Assembly: GCF_029633865.1 (NCBI RefSeq)
Contig: NC_079211.1
Span: 70,100,464-70,164,463, forward strand
Direction of reading: 5' to 3'
DNA: 64,000 nt
Source: Lampris incognitus
Taxonomy: Eukaryota > Chordata > Actinopteri > Lampriformes > Lampridae
Positions within the stretch are counted from its first letter, which is position 1, and every line of letters begins with the position of its first letter. The notes under the pieces are model-generated. The model did not search any database. It worked only from the letters and a program-made list of their open reading frames with translations, and was not told where the DNA came from. Positions 44,500-57,600 of the stretch are shown piece by piece. The translations under genes and the position numbers were made by a program.

Positions 44500-47481
44500 G
44501 ACACCCCCCTGCGGCCGCCCGCTTGAGAAAGCGCCGGAGGCGGAGCGAGAGGATCCGGAAGCGCAGCGTGCGCGGAGGCATCCGTGCTAGGCTAAAGGCT
44601 AACCCCTCCAGACCAGCTCTCCCGTCCATGTTACTTGCAAACGTGCGCTCTCTGGAGGAGAAGAGGCTGGACTGCGGACGGCTTCGACGGACAGCCCAGC
44701 GCGGGACTAAGGACTGCTGTATTGTTGTCTTCACCGAAACATGGCTTCACAGCAACAGTCCAGGCACAGCCATACCGCTAGACGGGCTAGCGTGCTACCG
44801 CTAGCCCGTCTAGTGTGCTACCGAGCCCAGAGATAGCGCGTCGTCTCGGTCAGGTAAAACCCGTGGTGCTGGCTTGTGTGTTTATATGAACAAGGAATGG
44901 TGTGCAAACGCTGTGATGGTCTTCAAACACTGCTCCCCACTCGTGGAGTTCACAGTTGTGACGTGTTGGCCATACTACCTGCCGAGAGAAGTCTCTGTTG
45001 TTGTTATGGTGGCCGTGCACTTGCCCCCGAGCGCTAATGCCTCAGAGGCACTGCGCAACTACACAACGGCATCAGCAAACAACATACAGCGTGCCCTAAT
45101 TGATTTTTCATTATTGCTGGAGATTTCAATCATGCAAACCTAAAGACTGTATTTCCTCAATTTTATCAACATGTAAAATTTGCAACTAGACAAACTGGAC
45201 CTCATTTACACTAATGAGAAGAATGCACACAGAGCATCCCCCCGCCCCCACCTTGGAAACTCAGACCACATCTCTGTTATGCTAAACCAGCATACAGGCC
45301 ACTTCTGAAACTTGCCAAACCGGCTCCGCAACAGATTAGGGTCTGGCCAGAGGGGTCTATCTCAGCTCACCAGGACTGATTTGAGAACACCGACTGGGGC
45401 ATTTTCAAAGCAGCAGCCTCCTCTGGTGAGCACATTGATCTGGAGGAATACACAGTGACAGCCTGCATCAATAAATGTATAGACAACATCACAGTTACCA
45501 AAACCATCTCTTTGTGGCCCAACCAGAAGCCTTGGCTGACGGCAGAAGTCTGGGCACTGTTGAAAACCCGGAATGCTGTATTCAGATCCGGTGATAAGGC
45601 AGCACTCAGGACAGCAAGGGCCAACCTGTCATGTGGCATCAGGGAGGCAAAAGACAATATGCTCAGAGAATCAACACCCACTTCGCTGATAGCAGAGATG
45701 CACGGCACTTATGGAAGGGCATCCAGGCCCTCACTAGCTACAAGCCTCCTTCTCAGACCTGTGGTGGTGCCCCCACCCTCCCAGATGCACTGAATGACTT
45801 CTACGCACAGTATGAGAGACTGAACAATGTGCCGGTGGTGAAGCCTACATCCCTGTTGGATGACCAGGTTCTGCAGGTGACCACAGATGACGTGACAAAG
45901 ACCCTTTCCAGAGTCAACTCACACAAAGCCGTGGGTCCAGACAGAATCCCAGGCCAAGCCATCAGGGACTGTGCTGAGCAGCTGGCAGATGTCCTTGCTG
46001 ACATTTTCAACATTTCACTATCCCAGGCAGTCATCCCGACGTGTTTCAAGTCTACTACCATCATACCAGTGCCAAACAAGTCCCCTGTGTCCTGCCAGAA
46101 TGACTACCGCTCCACTGCACTGACTCCCATCATCATGAAGTGCTTTGATAGGTTGGTCATGAAGCACATCAAGTCCAGCCTCCCCTCCACTCTGGACCCT
46201 CTCCAGTTTGCATATTGTGCTAACTGTTCCACAGAAGATGCCATAACCTCTGCTCTTCATCCAGCCCTGTCCCACCTGGAGAGAAAGAACAGCTCTGCGA
46301 GGATGTTGTTCATTGACTTCAGCTCAGCTTTTAACACAATCATACCACAACACCTGATTGGCAAGCTGAGCCAGCTGGGCCTTAACACATCCCTCTGCAA
46401 CTGGTTGCTGGAATTCCTCACGGGGAGGCGACAGTCAGTGCAAATTGGCAAGATCTCCTCCAGGACCATCACACTGAGCACCGGCGCCCCACAAGGCTTT
46501 GTGCTCAGTCCGCTCTTGTTCACCCTGCTGACTCATGAGTGCACAGCATCAGCCACCTCCAACCTCATTATAAAGTTTGCTGATGATACTACAGTGGTAG
46601 GTCTCATCAACAGCAACGATGAATCCTCATACAGAGTGGAGGTGGATCAACTGGTGACGAGGTGCAAAAATAACAACCTCTTCCTGGAAAAACTAAGGAG
46701 GTCATTACTGACTTTAGAAAGACCAGTGCCTACCATACCCATCTGACCATCAATGGTATAGACGTGGAGAGAGTCAGCAGTGTTAAGTTCCTGGGAGTTC
46801 ACATCACAGAGGACCTCTCCTGGTCCTCACATGTCACTGCGCTCTCCAAGAAGGCTCAGTAGCATCTTCAATTCCTGCGGTGACTGAAGAAGGTGAGTCT
46901 CCCCCCACCCATCCTCATCACATTCTACAGAGGCACCATAGAGAGCATTCTGACCAGCTGTATCACTGTCTGGCATGGGAACTGTAAGACCTCTGACCGC
47001 AAATTGCTACAGTGGATAGTGAAGACCGCTGGAAAGATCATAGGAACTGCTCTCCCATCCATCCAGGCTATCTATGATACATGGTGTACCCGGAAGGCTC
47101 TCAGCATCATGAAGGACCCCACCCACCCTTCCCATATCCATTTCACCCTCCTACCCTCTGGCAGGAGGTACGGGAGCATCTGTGCTGCCTCCACCAGACT
47201 ATGCAATAGTTTCATTCCTCAGGCTCTGAGGTTCCTCAACAGCCTGTACACTTAGACCTTCAACAAAATGACGTTTTGACCGTCTTTCTCACTATCCCTG
47301 TCAGGTGTGCTTGTGATGCTTAGTTCTTTTTGCTTTTAATGGACTTTTTGTTTTTAATATTTATTGTGTGTTGTTTGTTTTTATGTGACACTGTGGTCCT
47401 TGTGAAACATAATTTCGTTCCCTTGTATGTATGAGACATGCATATGAGGCAATGACAATAAAAGTAGTCTAAGTCTAAGTC
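44500..47481 (+). mobile_element. CR1/L2-like LINE, nearly complete coding, decayed
   Basis: A plus-strand non-LTR element with endonuclease, RT and C-terminal block, ending in GACAATAAAAGTAGTCTAAG and a short (TCTAAG)n repeat at 47455-47481, typical of this fish LINE group. The 5' edge is uncertain (about 44500), where it cuts the LTR of Gypsy-1. No target duplication was identified. Confidence 0.82.
44560..47255 (+). pseudogene. LINE ORF2: endonuclease and reverse transcriptase
   Basis: Pieces in order: 44620-44804, MLLANVRSLEEKRLD and VVFTETWL (endonuclease Asn and Glu); 44874-45290, YYLPREVSVV and MVAVHLPPSA, the GDFNH-like site as FSLLLEISIMQT after decay, and GNSDH-equivalent LGNSDH; 45455-45700, [17 protein letters not shown]; 45631-46746, RT with [55 protein letters not shown] and the catalytic [10 protein letters not shown]; 46893-47255, TFYRGTIESILTSCITVW and TLLPSGRRYGS. 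At least four frame breaks. The RT core is unusually well preserved. A 15-bp inverted repeat at 44778-44813 disrupts the endonuclease frame. Confidence 0.85.
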
Positions 47482-47482
47482 T

Positions 47483-47648
47483 TGTTCACAAGTGAAGGTA
47501 GGATGGAGTGGGAGATTGACAGGTGGATTGGTGCAGCATCAGCAGTAATGTGAGCGTTGTTCCGGACCGTTGTGGTAAAGAGGGAGCTGAGCTGGAAGGC
47601 AAAGCTTTCAACTTATCAGTCAATCTTCGTTCCAACCCCCACCTACGT
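47483..47648 (+). pseudogene. LINE reverse-transcriptase scrap
   Basis: In frame from 47483: LFTSEGRMEWEIDRWIGAA, a TGA stop, then TVVVKRELSWKAKLSTYQSI. This is a C-terminal RT segment of another fish LINE family that I recognise only generically. It is cut at its 3' side by the palindrome at 47645. Confidence 0.65.
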
Positions 47649-47716
47649 AGTAATAATAAAACACAAACTGCAGGTAAACATGTTTACCTACAGTTTGTGT
47701 TTTATTATTACTACGT
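47645..47716. repeat. 72-bp near-perfect palindrome
   Basis: Two 36-bp arms centred between 47680 and 47681 with one mismatched pair (47671 C against 47690 A). The arms run from ACGTAGTAATAATAAAACAC outside to GGTAAACA inside. It would form a cruciform or RNA hairpin with no loop to speak of. It may be a tiny foldback element. Confidence 0.95.
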
Positions 47717-48690
47717 GCTGCCTGGCTTACATGCCTCATCTGGGATTACAGCAGCCTGCTTGATTCTTCATTTACCTCTTGGCTGAGTATTGTGTGAAGA
47801 ATTGTGTGAATAAGAAAGCCGTGGGTCTTAAATCAAGCAGCGCACCATCAGTGGGGTCTGTTGGCGAAACCATCTCATACAAAACACCTGACCTGAGCTT
47901 TTGAACTGCACACAGTCAAAGTTTTAAATGCATTAGTGTATCTGTAAAAAATAAAATCTTACAATGATAAAATGGAGGATTATGCTTACATACCATGGAG
48001 GATTAGTAAATAACGTATTTTTGTTTCTTTTTATTTCAAAATGGGCAAAATCCTAACCTCCTTGGTGGAAGTATTTACATAAAATGAGTGAAAAATAGAA
48101 AAAGTAGAACGTGGTTACTCAACAGCCATCCTAAAACAGAATTATGGCTGCTGACCTGTCATGAAAACAAACCAGGAAGTGTGGCTCCGCTCTAGCCGAC
48201 ACTGAGGTGCGACTACATGCCAGTGCCACTAGGGGGATTCCGGCGTTACTGGGAAATATTGCGATTTCCGGGTGGCACTGCAGAAATACACCACAAATGA
48301 ATGGATGTATTGCCATCACCTGGTGGTCCCCCCACCCCATACTCATATGTATGTCCCATGTCCCATACAGCAAATAGATGTTGACACGACTTTCTGGTGT
48401 CCCATGAAGTCTGAGTGAAACCCAGGTCACAAGAATATCCCCGCGACCCTGGCAGCAGGATAAGTGGTTCAGATAATGGCTGGATGAATATTTACTCATC
48501 CATTCCTTTAAACACTCACACATGCTGAAAGGTTATTAAACATGGACAGATACCTCTTACACCTTCCCAAACTTCACATTAACACATACCAAGAATTCCG
48601 GGAGCTTTTTTAATTTCTTCAAAAAAGTGGAAAACTAGAAGAGGCCCAGCGAATATCAATTAGAACTCCAGTAGAGACAAGTACAGAATC
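47717..48690. other. Intron B-C sequence, no gene seen
   Basis: Mostly unique-looking non-coding sequence. At 48436-48490, CCCGCGACCCTGGCAGCAGG and GATAAGTGGTTCAGATAATGG resemble the end of an abundant fish repeat. No exon-like open segment with good splice sites was found. Confidence 0.5.
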
Positions 48691-51600
48691 AGCAGAAACA
48701 ACTAAAGACCAAGTGGCCCAGTAAAATGAGCAAAACAACTAAAGACCGAGTGGCCCAGTAAAATGAGCAAAACCACTAAAGACCAAGTGGACCGGTAAAA
48801 TGAGCAAAACAACTTAAGACCGAGTGGCCCAGTAAAATGAGCAAAACAACTACAGACCGAGTGGACCCAGTAAAATGAGCAAAACAACTAAAGACCAAGT
48901 GGCCCAGTAAAATGAGCTGAAACAACTAAAGACTGAGTGGACCAGTAAAATGAGCAAAACAACTAAAGACCGAGTGGACCGGTAAAATGAGCAAAACAAC
49001 TAAAGACCAAGTGGCCCAGTAAAATGAGCAAAACAACTAAAGACCGAGTGGACCAGTAAAATGAGCAAAACAACTAAAGACCAAGTGGCCCAGTAAAACG
49101 AGCAAAACAACTAAAGACCAAGTGGCCTGGTAAAATTAGCAAAAACAACTAAAGACCAAGTGGACCAGTAAAATGAGCAAAACAACTAAAGACCAAGTGG
49201 CCCAGTAAAATGAGCAAGACAACTAAAGACCAAGCGGCCCAGTAAAATGAGCAAAACAACTAAAGACAAAGTGGCCCAGTAAAATGAGCAAAACAACTAA
49301 AGACCAAGTGGCCCAGTAAAATGAGCAAAACAACTAAAGACCAAGTGGACCCAGTAAAATGAGCAAAACAACTAAAGACCAAGTGGGCCAGTAAAATGAG
49401 CAAAACAACTAAAGACCAAGTGACCAGTAAAATGAGCAAAACAACTAAAGACAAAGTGGCCCAGTAAAATGAGCAAAACAACTAAAGACCAAGCGGACCC
49501 AGTAAAATGAGCAAAACAACTAAAGACCAAGTGGACCTGTAAAATGAGCAAAACAACTAAAGACCAAGTGGACCAGTAAAATGAGCAAAACAACTAAAGA
49601 CCAAGTGGACCAGTAAAATGAGCAAAACAACTAAAGACCAAGTGGCCCAGTAAAATGAGCAAAACAACTAAAGACCGAGTGGCCCAGTAAAATGAGCAAA
49701 ACAACTAAAGACCAAGTGAACCGGTAAAATGAGCAAAACAACTTAAGACCGAGTGGCCCAGTAAAATGAGCGAAACAACTAAAGACCGAGTGGACCCAGT
49801 AAAATGAGCAAAACAACTAAAGACCAAGTGGCCCAGTAAAATGAGCTGAAACAACTAAAGACTGAGTGGACCAGTAAAATGAGCAAAACAACTAAAGACC
49901 GAGTGGACCAGTAAAATGAGCAAAACAACTAAAGACCAATTGGCCCAGTAAAATGAGCAAAACAACTAAAGACCGAGTGGACCAGTAAAATGAGCAAAAC
50001 AACTAAAGACCAAGTGGCCCAGTAAAATGAGCAAAACAACTAAAGACCAAGCGGACCCAGTAAAATGAGCAAAACAACTAAAGACCAAGTGGACCTGTAA
50101 AATGAGCAAAACAACTAAAGACCAAGTGGACCAGTAAAATGAGCAAAACAACTAAAGACCAAGTGGGCCAGTAAAATGAGCAAAACAACTAAAGACCAAG
50201 TGACCAGTAAAATGAGCAAAACAACTAAAGACAAAGTGGCCCAGTAAAATGAGCAAAACAACTAAAGACCAAGTGGCCCAGTAAAATGAGCAAAACAACT
50301 AAAGACCAATTGGACCAGTAAAATGAGCAAAACAACTAAAGACCAAGTGGACCAGTAAAATGAGCAAAACAACTAAAGACCAAGTGGACCACTAAAATGA
50401 GCAAAACAACTAAAGACCAAGTGGACCCAGTAAAATGAGTAAAACAACTAAAGACAAAGTGGCCCAGTAAAATGAGCAAAACAACTAAAGACCAAGTGGA
50501 CCATTAAAATGAACAAAACAACTAAAGACCAAGTGGCCCAGTAAAATGAGCAAAACAACTAAAGACCAAGTGGACCCAGTAAAATGAGCAAAACAACTAA
50601 AGACCAAGTGGGCCAGTAAAATGAGCAAAACAACTAAAGACCAAGTGGCCTGGTAAGATTAGCAAAAACAACTAAAGACCAAGTGGACCAGTAAAATGAG
50701 CAAAACAACTAAAGACCAAGTGGCCCAGTAAAATGAGCAAAACAACTAAAGACCGAGTGGCCCAGTAAAATGAGCAAAACAACTAAAGACTAAGTGAACC
50801 GTTAAAATGAGCTAAACAACTAAAGACCGAGTGGCCCAGTAAAATGAGCGAAACAACTAAAGACCGAGTGGACCCAGTAAAATGAGCAAAACAACTAAAG
50901 ACCAAGTGGCCCAGTAAAATGAGCAAAACAACTAAAGACCAAGCGGACCCAGTAAAATGAGCAAAACAACTAAAGACCAAGTGGACCTGTAAAATGAGCA
51001 AAACAACTAAAGACCAAGTGGACCAGTAAAATGAGCAAAACAACTAAAGACCAAGTGGACCAGTAAAATGAGCAAAACAACTAAAGACCAAGTGGCCCAG
51101 TAAAATGAGCAAAACAACTAAAGACCGAGTGGCCCAGTAAAATGAGCAAAACAACTAAAGACCAAGTGAACCGGTAAAATGAGCAAAACAACTTAAGACC
51201 GAGTGGCCCAGTAAAATGAGCGAAACAACTAAAGACCGAGTGGACCCAGTAAAATGAGCAAAACAACTAAAGACCAAGTGGACCTGTAAAATGAGCAAAA
51301 CAACTAAAGACCAAGTGGACCAGTAAAATGAGCAAAACAACTAAAGACCAAGTGGACCACTAAAATGAGCAAAACAACTAAAGACCAAGTGGACCCAGTA
51401 AAATGAGTAAAACAACTAAAGACAGAGTGGCCCAGTAAAATGAGCAAAACAACTAAAGACCAGGTGGACCCAGTAAAATGAGTAGAAAGAACTAAAAACT
51501 GAGTGGACCGAGTAAAATTAGTAGACGCAACTAAAGACCGAGTGGACCATTGAAATGAGTTGAAACAACTAAAGACCAAGTGGACCCAGTAAAATGAGCA

Positions 51601-54600
51601 AAACAACTAAAGACCGAGTGGCCCAGTAAAATGAGCAAAACAACTAAAGACCAAGTGGCCCAGTATAATGAGCAAAACAACTAAAGACCAAGTGGACCCA
51701 GTAAAATGAGCAAAACAACTAAAGACCAAGTGGACCAGTAAAATGAGCAAAACAACTAAAGACCAATTGGCCCAGTAAAATGAGCAAAACAACTAAAGAC
51801 CAAGTGGACCAGTAAAATGAGCAAAACAACTAAAGACCAAGTGGACCAGTAAAATGAGCAAAACAACTAAAGACCAAGTGGCCCAGTAAAACGAGCAAAA
51901 CAACTAAAGACCAAGTGGCCTGGTAAGATTAGCAAAAACAACTAAAGACCAAGTGGACCAGTAAAATGAGCAAAACAACTAAAGACCAATTAGCCCAGTA
52001 AAATGAGCAAAACAACTAAAGACCAAGTGGCCCAGTAAAATGAGCAAAACAACTAAAGACCAATTGGACCAGTAAAATGAGCAAAACAACTAAAGACCAA
52101 GTGGACCAGTAAAATGAGCAAAACAACTAAAGACCAAGTGGACCACTAAAATGAGCAAAACAACTAAAGACCAAGTGGACCCAGTAAAATGAGTAAAACA
52201 ACTAAAGACAGAGTGGCCCAGTAAAATGAGCAAAACAACTAAAGACCAGGTGGACCCAGTAAAATGAGTAGAAAGAACTAAAAACTGAGTGGACCGAGTA
52301 AAATTAGTAGACGCAACTAAAGACCGAGTGGACCATTGAAATGAGTTGAAACAACTAAAGACCAAGTGGACCCAGTAAAATGAGCAAAACAACTAAAGAC
52401 CGAGTGGCCCAGTAAAATGAGCAAAACAACTAAAGACCAAGTGGCCCAGTATAATGAGCAAAACAACTAAAGACCAAGTGGACCCAGTAAAATGAGCAAA
52501 ACAACTAAAGACCAAGTGGACCAGTAAAATGAGCAAAACAACTAAAGACCAATTGGCCCAGTAAAATGAGCAAAACAACTAAAGACCAAGTGGACCAGTA
52601 AAATGAGCAAAACAACTAAAGACCAAGTGGACCAGTAAAATGAGCAAAACAACTAAAGACCGAGTGGCCCAGTAAAATGAGCAAAACAACTAAAGACCGA
52701 GTGGCCCAGTAAAATGAGCAAAACAACTAAAGACCAAGTGAACCGGTAAAATGAGCAAAACAACTTAAGACCGAGTGGCCCAGTAAAATGAGCGAAACAA
52801 CTAAAGACCGAGTGGACCCAGTAAAATGAGCAAAACAACTAAAGACCAAGTGGACCAGTAAAATGAGCAAAACAACTAAAGACCAATTGGCCCAGTAAAA
52901 TGAGCAAAACAACTAAAGACCAAGTGGACCAGTAAAATGAGCAAAACAACTAAAGACCAAGTGGACCAGTAAAATGAGCAAAACAACTAAAGACCGAGTG
53001 GCCCAGTAAAATGAGCAAAACAACTAAAGACCAAGTGAACCGGTAAAATGAGCAAAACAACTTAAGACCGAGTGGCCCAGTAAAATGAGCGAAACAACTA
53101 AAGACCGAGTGGACCCAGTAAAATGAGCAAAACAACTAAAGACCAAGTGGCCCAGTAAAATGAGCAAAACAACTAAAGACCGAGTGGCCCAGTAAAATGA
53201 GCAAAACAACTAAAGACCAAGTGAACCGGTAAAATGAGCAAAACAACTTAAGACCGAGTGGCCCAGTAAAATGAGCGAAACAACTAAAGACCGAGTGGAC
53301 CCAGTAAAATGAGCAAAACAACTAAAGACCAAGTGGCCCAGTAAAATGAGCTGAAACAACTAAAGACTGAGTGGACCAGTAAAATGAGCAAAACAACTAA
53401 AGACCGAGTGGACCAGTAAAATGAGCAAAACAACTAAAGACCAAGTGGCCCAGTAAAACGAGCAAAACAACTAAAGACCAAGTGGCCTGGTAAGATTAGC
53501 AAAAACAACTAAAGACCAAGTGGACCAGTAAAATGAGCAAAACAACTAAAGACCAATTAGCCCAGTAAAATGAGCAAAACAACTAAAGACCAAGTGGCCC
53601 AGTAAAATGAGCAAAACAACTAAAGACCAATTGGACCAGTAAAATGAGCAAAACAACTAAAGACCAAGTGGACCAGTAAAATGAGCAAAACAACTAAAGA
53701 CCAAGTGGACCACTAAAATGAGCAAAACAACTAAAGACCAAGTGGACCCAGTAAAATGAGTAAAACAACTAAAGACAAAGTGGCCCAGTAAAATGAGCAA
53801 AACAACTAAAGACCAAGTGGACCATTAAAATGAGCAAAACAACTAAAGACCAAGTGGCCCAGTAAAATGAGCAAAACAACTAAAGACCAAGTGGGCCAGT
53901 AAAATGAGCAAAACAACTAAAGACCAAGTGACCAGTAAAATGAGCAAAACAACTAAAGACAAAGTGGCCCAGTAAAATGAGCAAAACAACTAAAGACCAA
54001 GTGGGCCAGTAAAATGAGCAAAACAACTAAAGACCAAGTGACCAGTAAAATGAGCAAAACAACTAAAGACAAAGTGGCCCAGTAAAATGAGCAAAACAAC
54101 TAAAGACCAAGCGGACCCAGTAAAATGAGCAAAACAACTAAAGACCAAGTGGACCTGTAAAATGAGCAAAACAACTAAAGACCAAGTGGACCAGTAAAAT
54201 GAGCAAAACAACTAAAGACCAAGTGGGCCAGTAAAATGAGCAAAACAACTAAAGACCAAGTGGCCCAGTAAAATGAGCAAAACAACTAAAGACCAAGTGG
54301 ACCTGTAAAATGAGCAAAACAACTAAAGACCAAGTGGACCAGTAAAATGAGCAAAACAACTAAAGACCAAGTGGACCTGTAAAATGAGCAAAACAACTAA
54401 AGACCAAGTGGACCAGTAAAATGAGCAAAACAACTAAAGACCAAGTGGGCCAGTAAAATGAGCAAAACAACTAAAGACCAAGTGACCAGTAAAATGAGCA
54501 AAACAACTAAAGACAAAGTGGCCCAGTAAAATGAGCAAAACAACTAAAGACCAAGCGGACCCAGTAAAATGAGCAAAACAACTAAAGACCAAGTGGACCA

Positions 54601-57600
54601 GTAAAATGAGCAAAACAACTAAAGACCAAGTGGCCCAGTAAAATGAGCAAAACAACTAAAGACCAAGTGGACCAGTAAAATGAGCAAAACAACTAAAGAC
54701 CAAGTGGACCAGTAAAATGAGCAAAACAACTAAAGATAAAGTGGACCCAGTAAAATGAGCAAAACAGCTAAAGACCAAGTGGCCCAGTAAAATGAGCAAA
54801 ACAACTAAAGACCAAGTGGCCCAGTAAAATGAGCAAAACAACTAAAGACCAAGTGAACCGGTAAAATGAGCAAAACAACTAAAGACCAAGTGGACCACTA
54901 AAATGAGCAAAACAACTAAAGACCAAGTGGACCCAGTAAAATGAGTAAAACAACTAAAGACAAAGTGGCCCAGTAAAATGAGCAAAACAACTAAAGACCA
55001 AGTGGACCATTAAAATGAGCAAAACAACTAAAGACCAAGTGGCCCAGTAAAATGAGCAAAACAACTAAAGACCAAGTGGACCCAGTAAAATGAGCAAAAC
55101 AACTAAAGACCAAGTGGGCCAGTAAAATGAGCAAAACAACTAAAGACCAAGTGGCCTGGTAAGATTAGCAAAAACAACTAAAGACCAAGTGGACCAGTAA
55201 AATGAGCAAAACAACTAAAGACCAAGTGGCCCAGTAAAATGAGCAAAACAACTAAAGACCGAGTGGCCCAGTAAAATGAGCAAAACAACTAAAGACCAAG
55301 TGAACCGGTAAAATGAGCTAAACAACTAAAGACCAATTGGCCCAGTAAAATGAGCAAAACAACTAAAGACCAAGTGGACCAGTAAAATGAGCAAAACAAC
55401 TAAAGACCAAGTGGACCAGTAAAATGAGCAAAACAACTAAAGACCAAGTGGCCCAGTAAAATGAGCAAAACAACTAAAGACCGAGTGAACCGGTAAAATG
55501 AGCAAAACAACTAAAGACCGAGTGGCCCAGTAAAATGAGCAAAACAACTAAAGACCAAGTGGCCTGGTAAGATTAGCAAAAACAACTAAAGACCAAGTGG
55601 ACCAGTAAAATGAGCAAAACAACTAAAGACCAATTAGCCCAGTAAAATGAGCAAAACAACTAAAGACCAAGTGGCCCAGTAAAATGAGCAAAACAACTAA
55701 AGACCAATTGGACCAGTAAAATGAGCAAAACAACTAAAGACCAGGTGGACCCAGTAAAATGAGTAGAAAGAACTAAAAACTGAGTGGACCGAGTAAAATT
55801 AGTAGACGCAACTAAAGACCGAGTGGACCATTGAAATGAGTTGAAACAACTAAAGACCAAGTGGACCCAGTAAAATGAGCAAAACAACTAAAGACCGAGT
55901 GGCCCAGTAAAATGAGCAAAACAACTTAAGACCGAGTGGCCCAGTAAAATGAGCGAAACAACTAAAGACCGAGTGGACCCAGTAAAATGAGCAAAACAAC
56001 TAAAGACCAAGTGGCCCAGTAAAATGAGCAAAACAACTAAAGACCGAGTGGCCCAGTAAAATGAGCAAAACAACTAAAGACCAAGTGAACCGGTAAAATG
56101 AGCAAAACAACTTAAGACCGAGTGGCCCAGTAAAATGAGCGAAACAACTAAAGACCGAGTGGACCCAGTAAAATGAGCAAAACAACTAAAGACCAAGTGG
56201 CCCAGTAAAATGAGCTGAAACAACTAAAGACTGAGTGGACCAGTAAAATGAGCAAAACAACTAAAGACCGAGTGGACCAGTAAAATGAGCAAAACAACTA
56301 AAGACCAAGTGGCCCAGTAAAACGAGCAAAACAACTAAAGACCAAGTGGCCTGGTAAGATTAGCAAAAACAACTAAAGACCAAGTGGACCAGTAAAATGA
56401 GCAAAACAACTAAAGACCAATTAGCCCAGTAAAATGAGCAAAACAACTAAAGACCAAGTGGCCCAGTAAAATGAGCAAAACAACTAAAGACCAATTGGAC
56501 CAGTAAAATGAGCAAAACAACTAAAGACCAAGTGGACCAGTAAAATGAGCAAAACAACTAAAGACCAAGTGGACCACTAAAATGAGCAAAACAACTAAAG
56601 ACCAAGTGGACCCAGTAAAATGAGTAAAACAACTAAAGACAAAGTGGCCCAGTAAAATGAGCAAAACAACTAAAGACCAAGTGGACCATTAAAATGAGCA
56701 AAACAACTAAAGACCAAGTGGCCCAGTAAAATGAGCAAAACAACTAAAGACCAAGTGGGCCAGTAAAATGAGCAAAACAACTAAAGACCAAGTGACCAGT
56801 AAAATGAGCAAAACAACTAAAGACAAAGTGGCCCAGTAAAATGAGCAAAACAACTAAAGACCAAGTGGGCCAGTAAAATGAGCAAAACAACTAAAGACAA
56901 GTGACCAGTAAAATGAGCAAAACAACTAAAGACAAAGTGGCCCAGTAAAATGAGCAAAACAACTAAAGACCAAGCGGACCCAGTAAAATGAGCAAAACAA
57001 CTAAAGACCAAGTGGACCTGTAAAATGAGCAAAACAACTAAAGACCAAGTGGACCAGTAAAATGAGCAAAACAACTAAAGACCAAGTGGGCCAGTAAAAT
57101 GAGCAAAACAACTAAAGACCAAGTGGCCCAGTAAAATGAGCAAAACAACTAAAGACCAAGTGGACCTGTAAAATGAGCAAAACAACTAAAGACCAAGTGG
57201 ACCAGTAAAATGAGCAAAACAACTAAAGACCAAGTGGACCTGTAAAATGAGCAAAACAACTAAAGACCAAGTGGACCAGTAAAATGAGCAAAACAACTAA
57301 AGACCAAGTGGGCCAGTAAAATGAGCAAAACAACTAAAGACCGAGTGGCCCAGTAAAATGAGCAAAACAACTAAAGACCAAGTGGCCTGGTAAGATTAGC
57401 AAAAACAACTAAAGACCAAGTGGACCAGTAAAATGAGCAAAACAACTAAAGACCAATTAGCCCAGTAAAATGAGCAAAACAACTAAAGACCAAGTGGCCC
57501 AGTAAAATGAGCAAAACAACTAAAGACCAATTGGACCAGTAAAATGAGCAAAACAACTAAAGACCAAGTGGACCAGTAAAATGAGCAAAACAACTAAAGA

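Noticed and set aside
47523..47786. 87-codon plus-strand frame spanning the palindrome
   Set aside because: It joins a LINE scrap in the wrong frame with the palindrome; no coherent protein.
48131..48523. 130-codon minus-strand frame as a possible host exon
   Set aside because: No matching splice sites or coding bias, it overlaps a dispersed-repeat relic, and exons B and C already join in frame without it.
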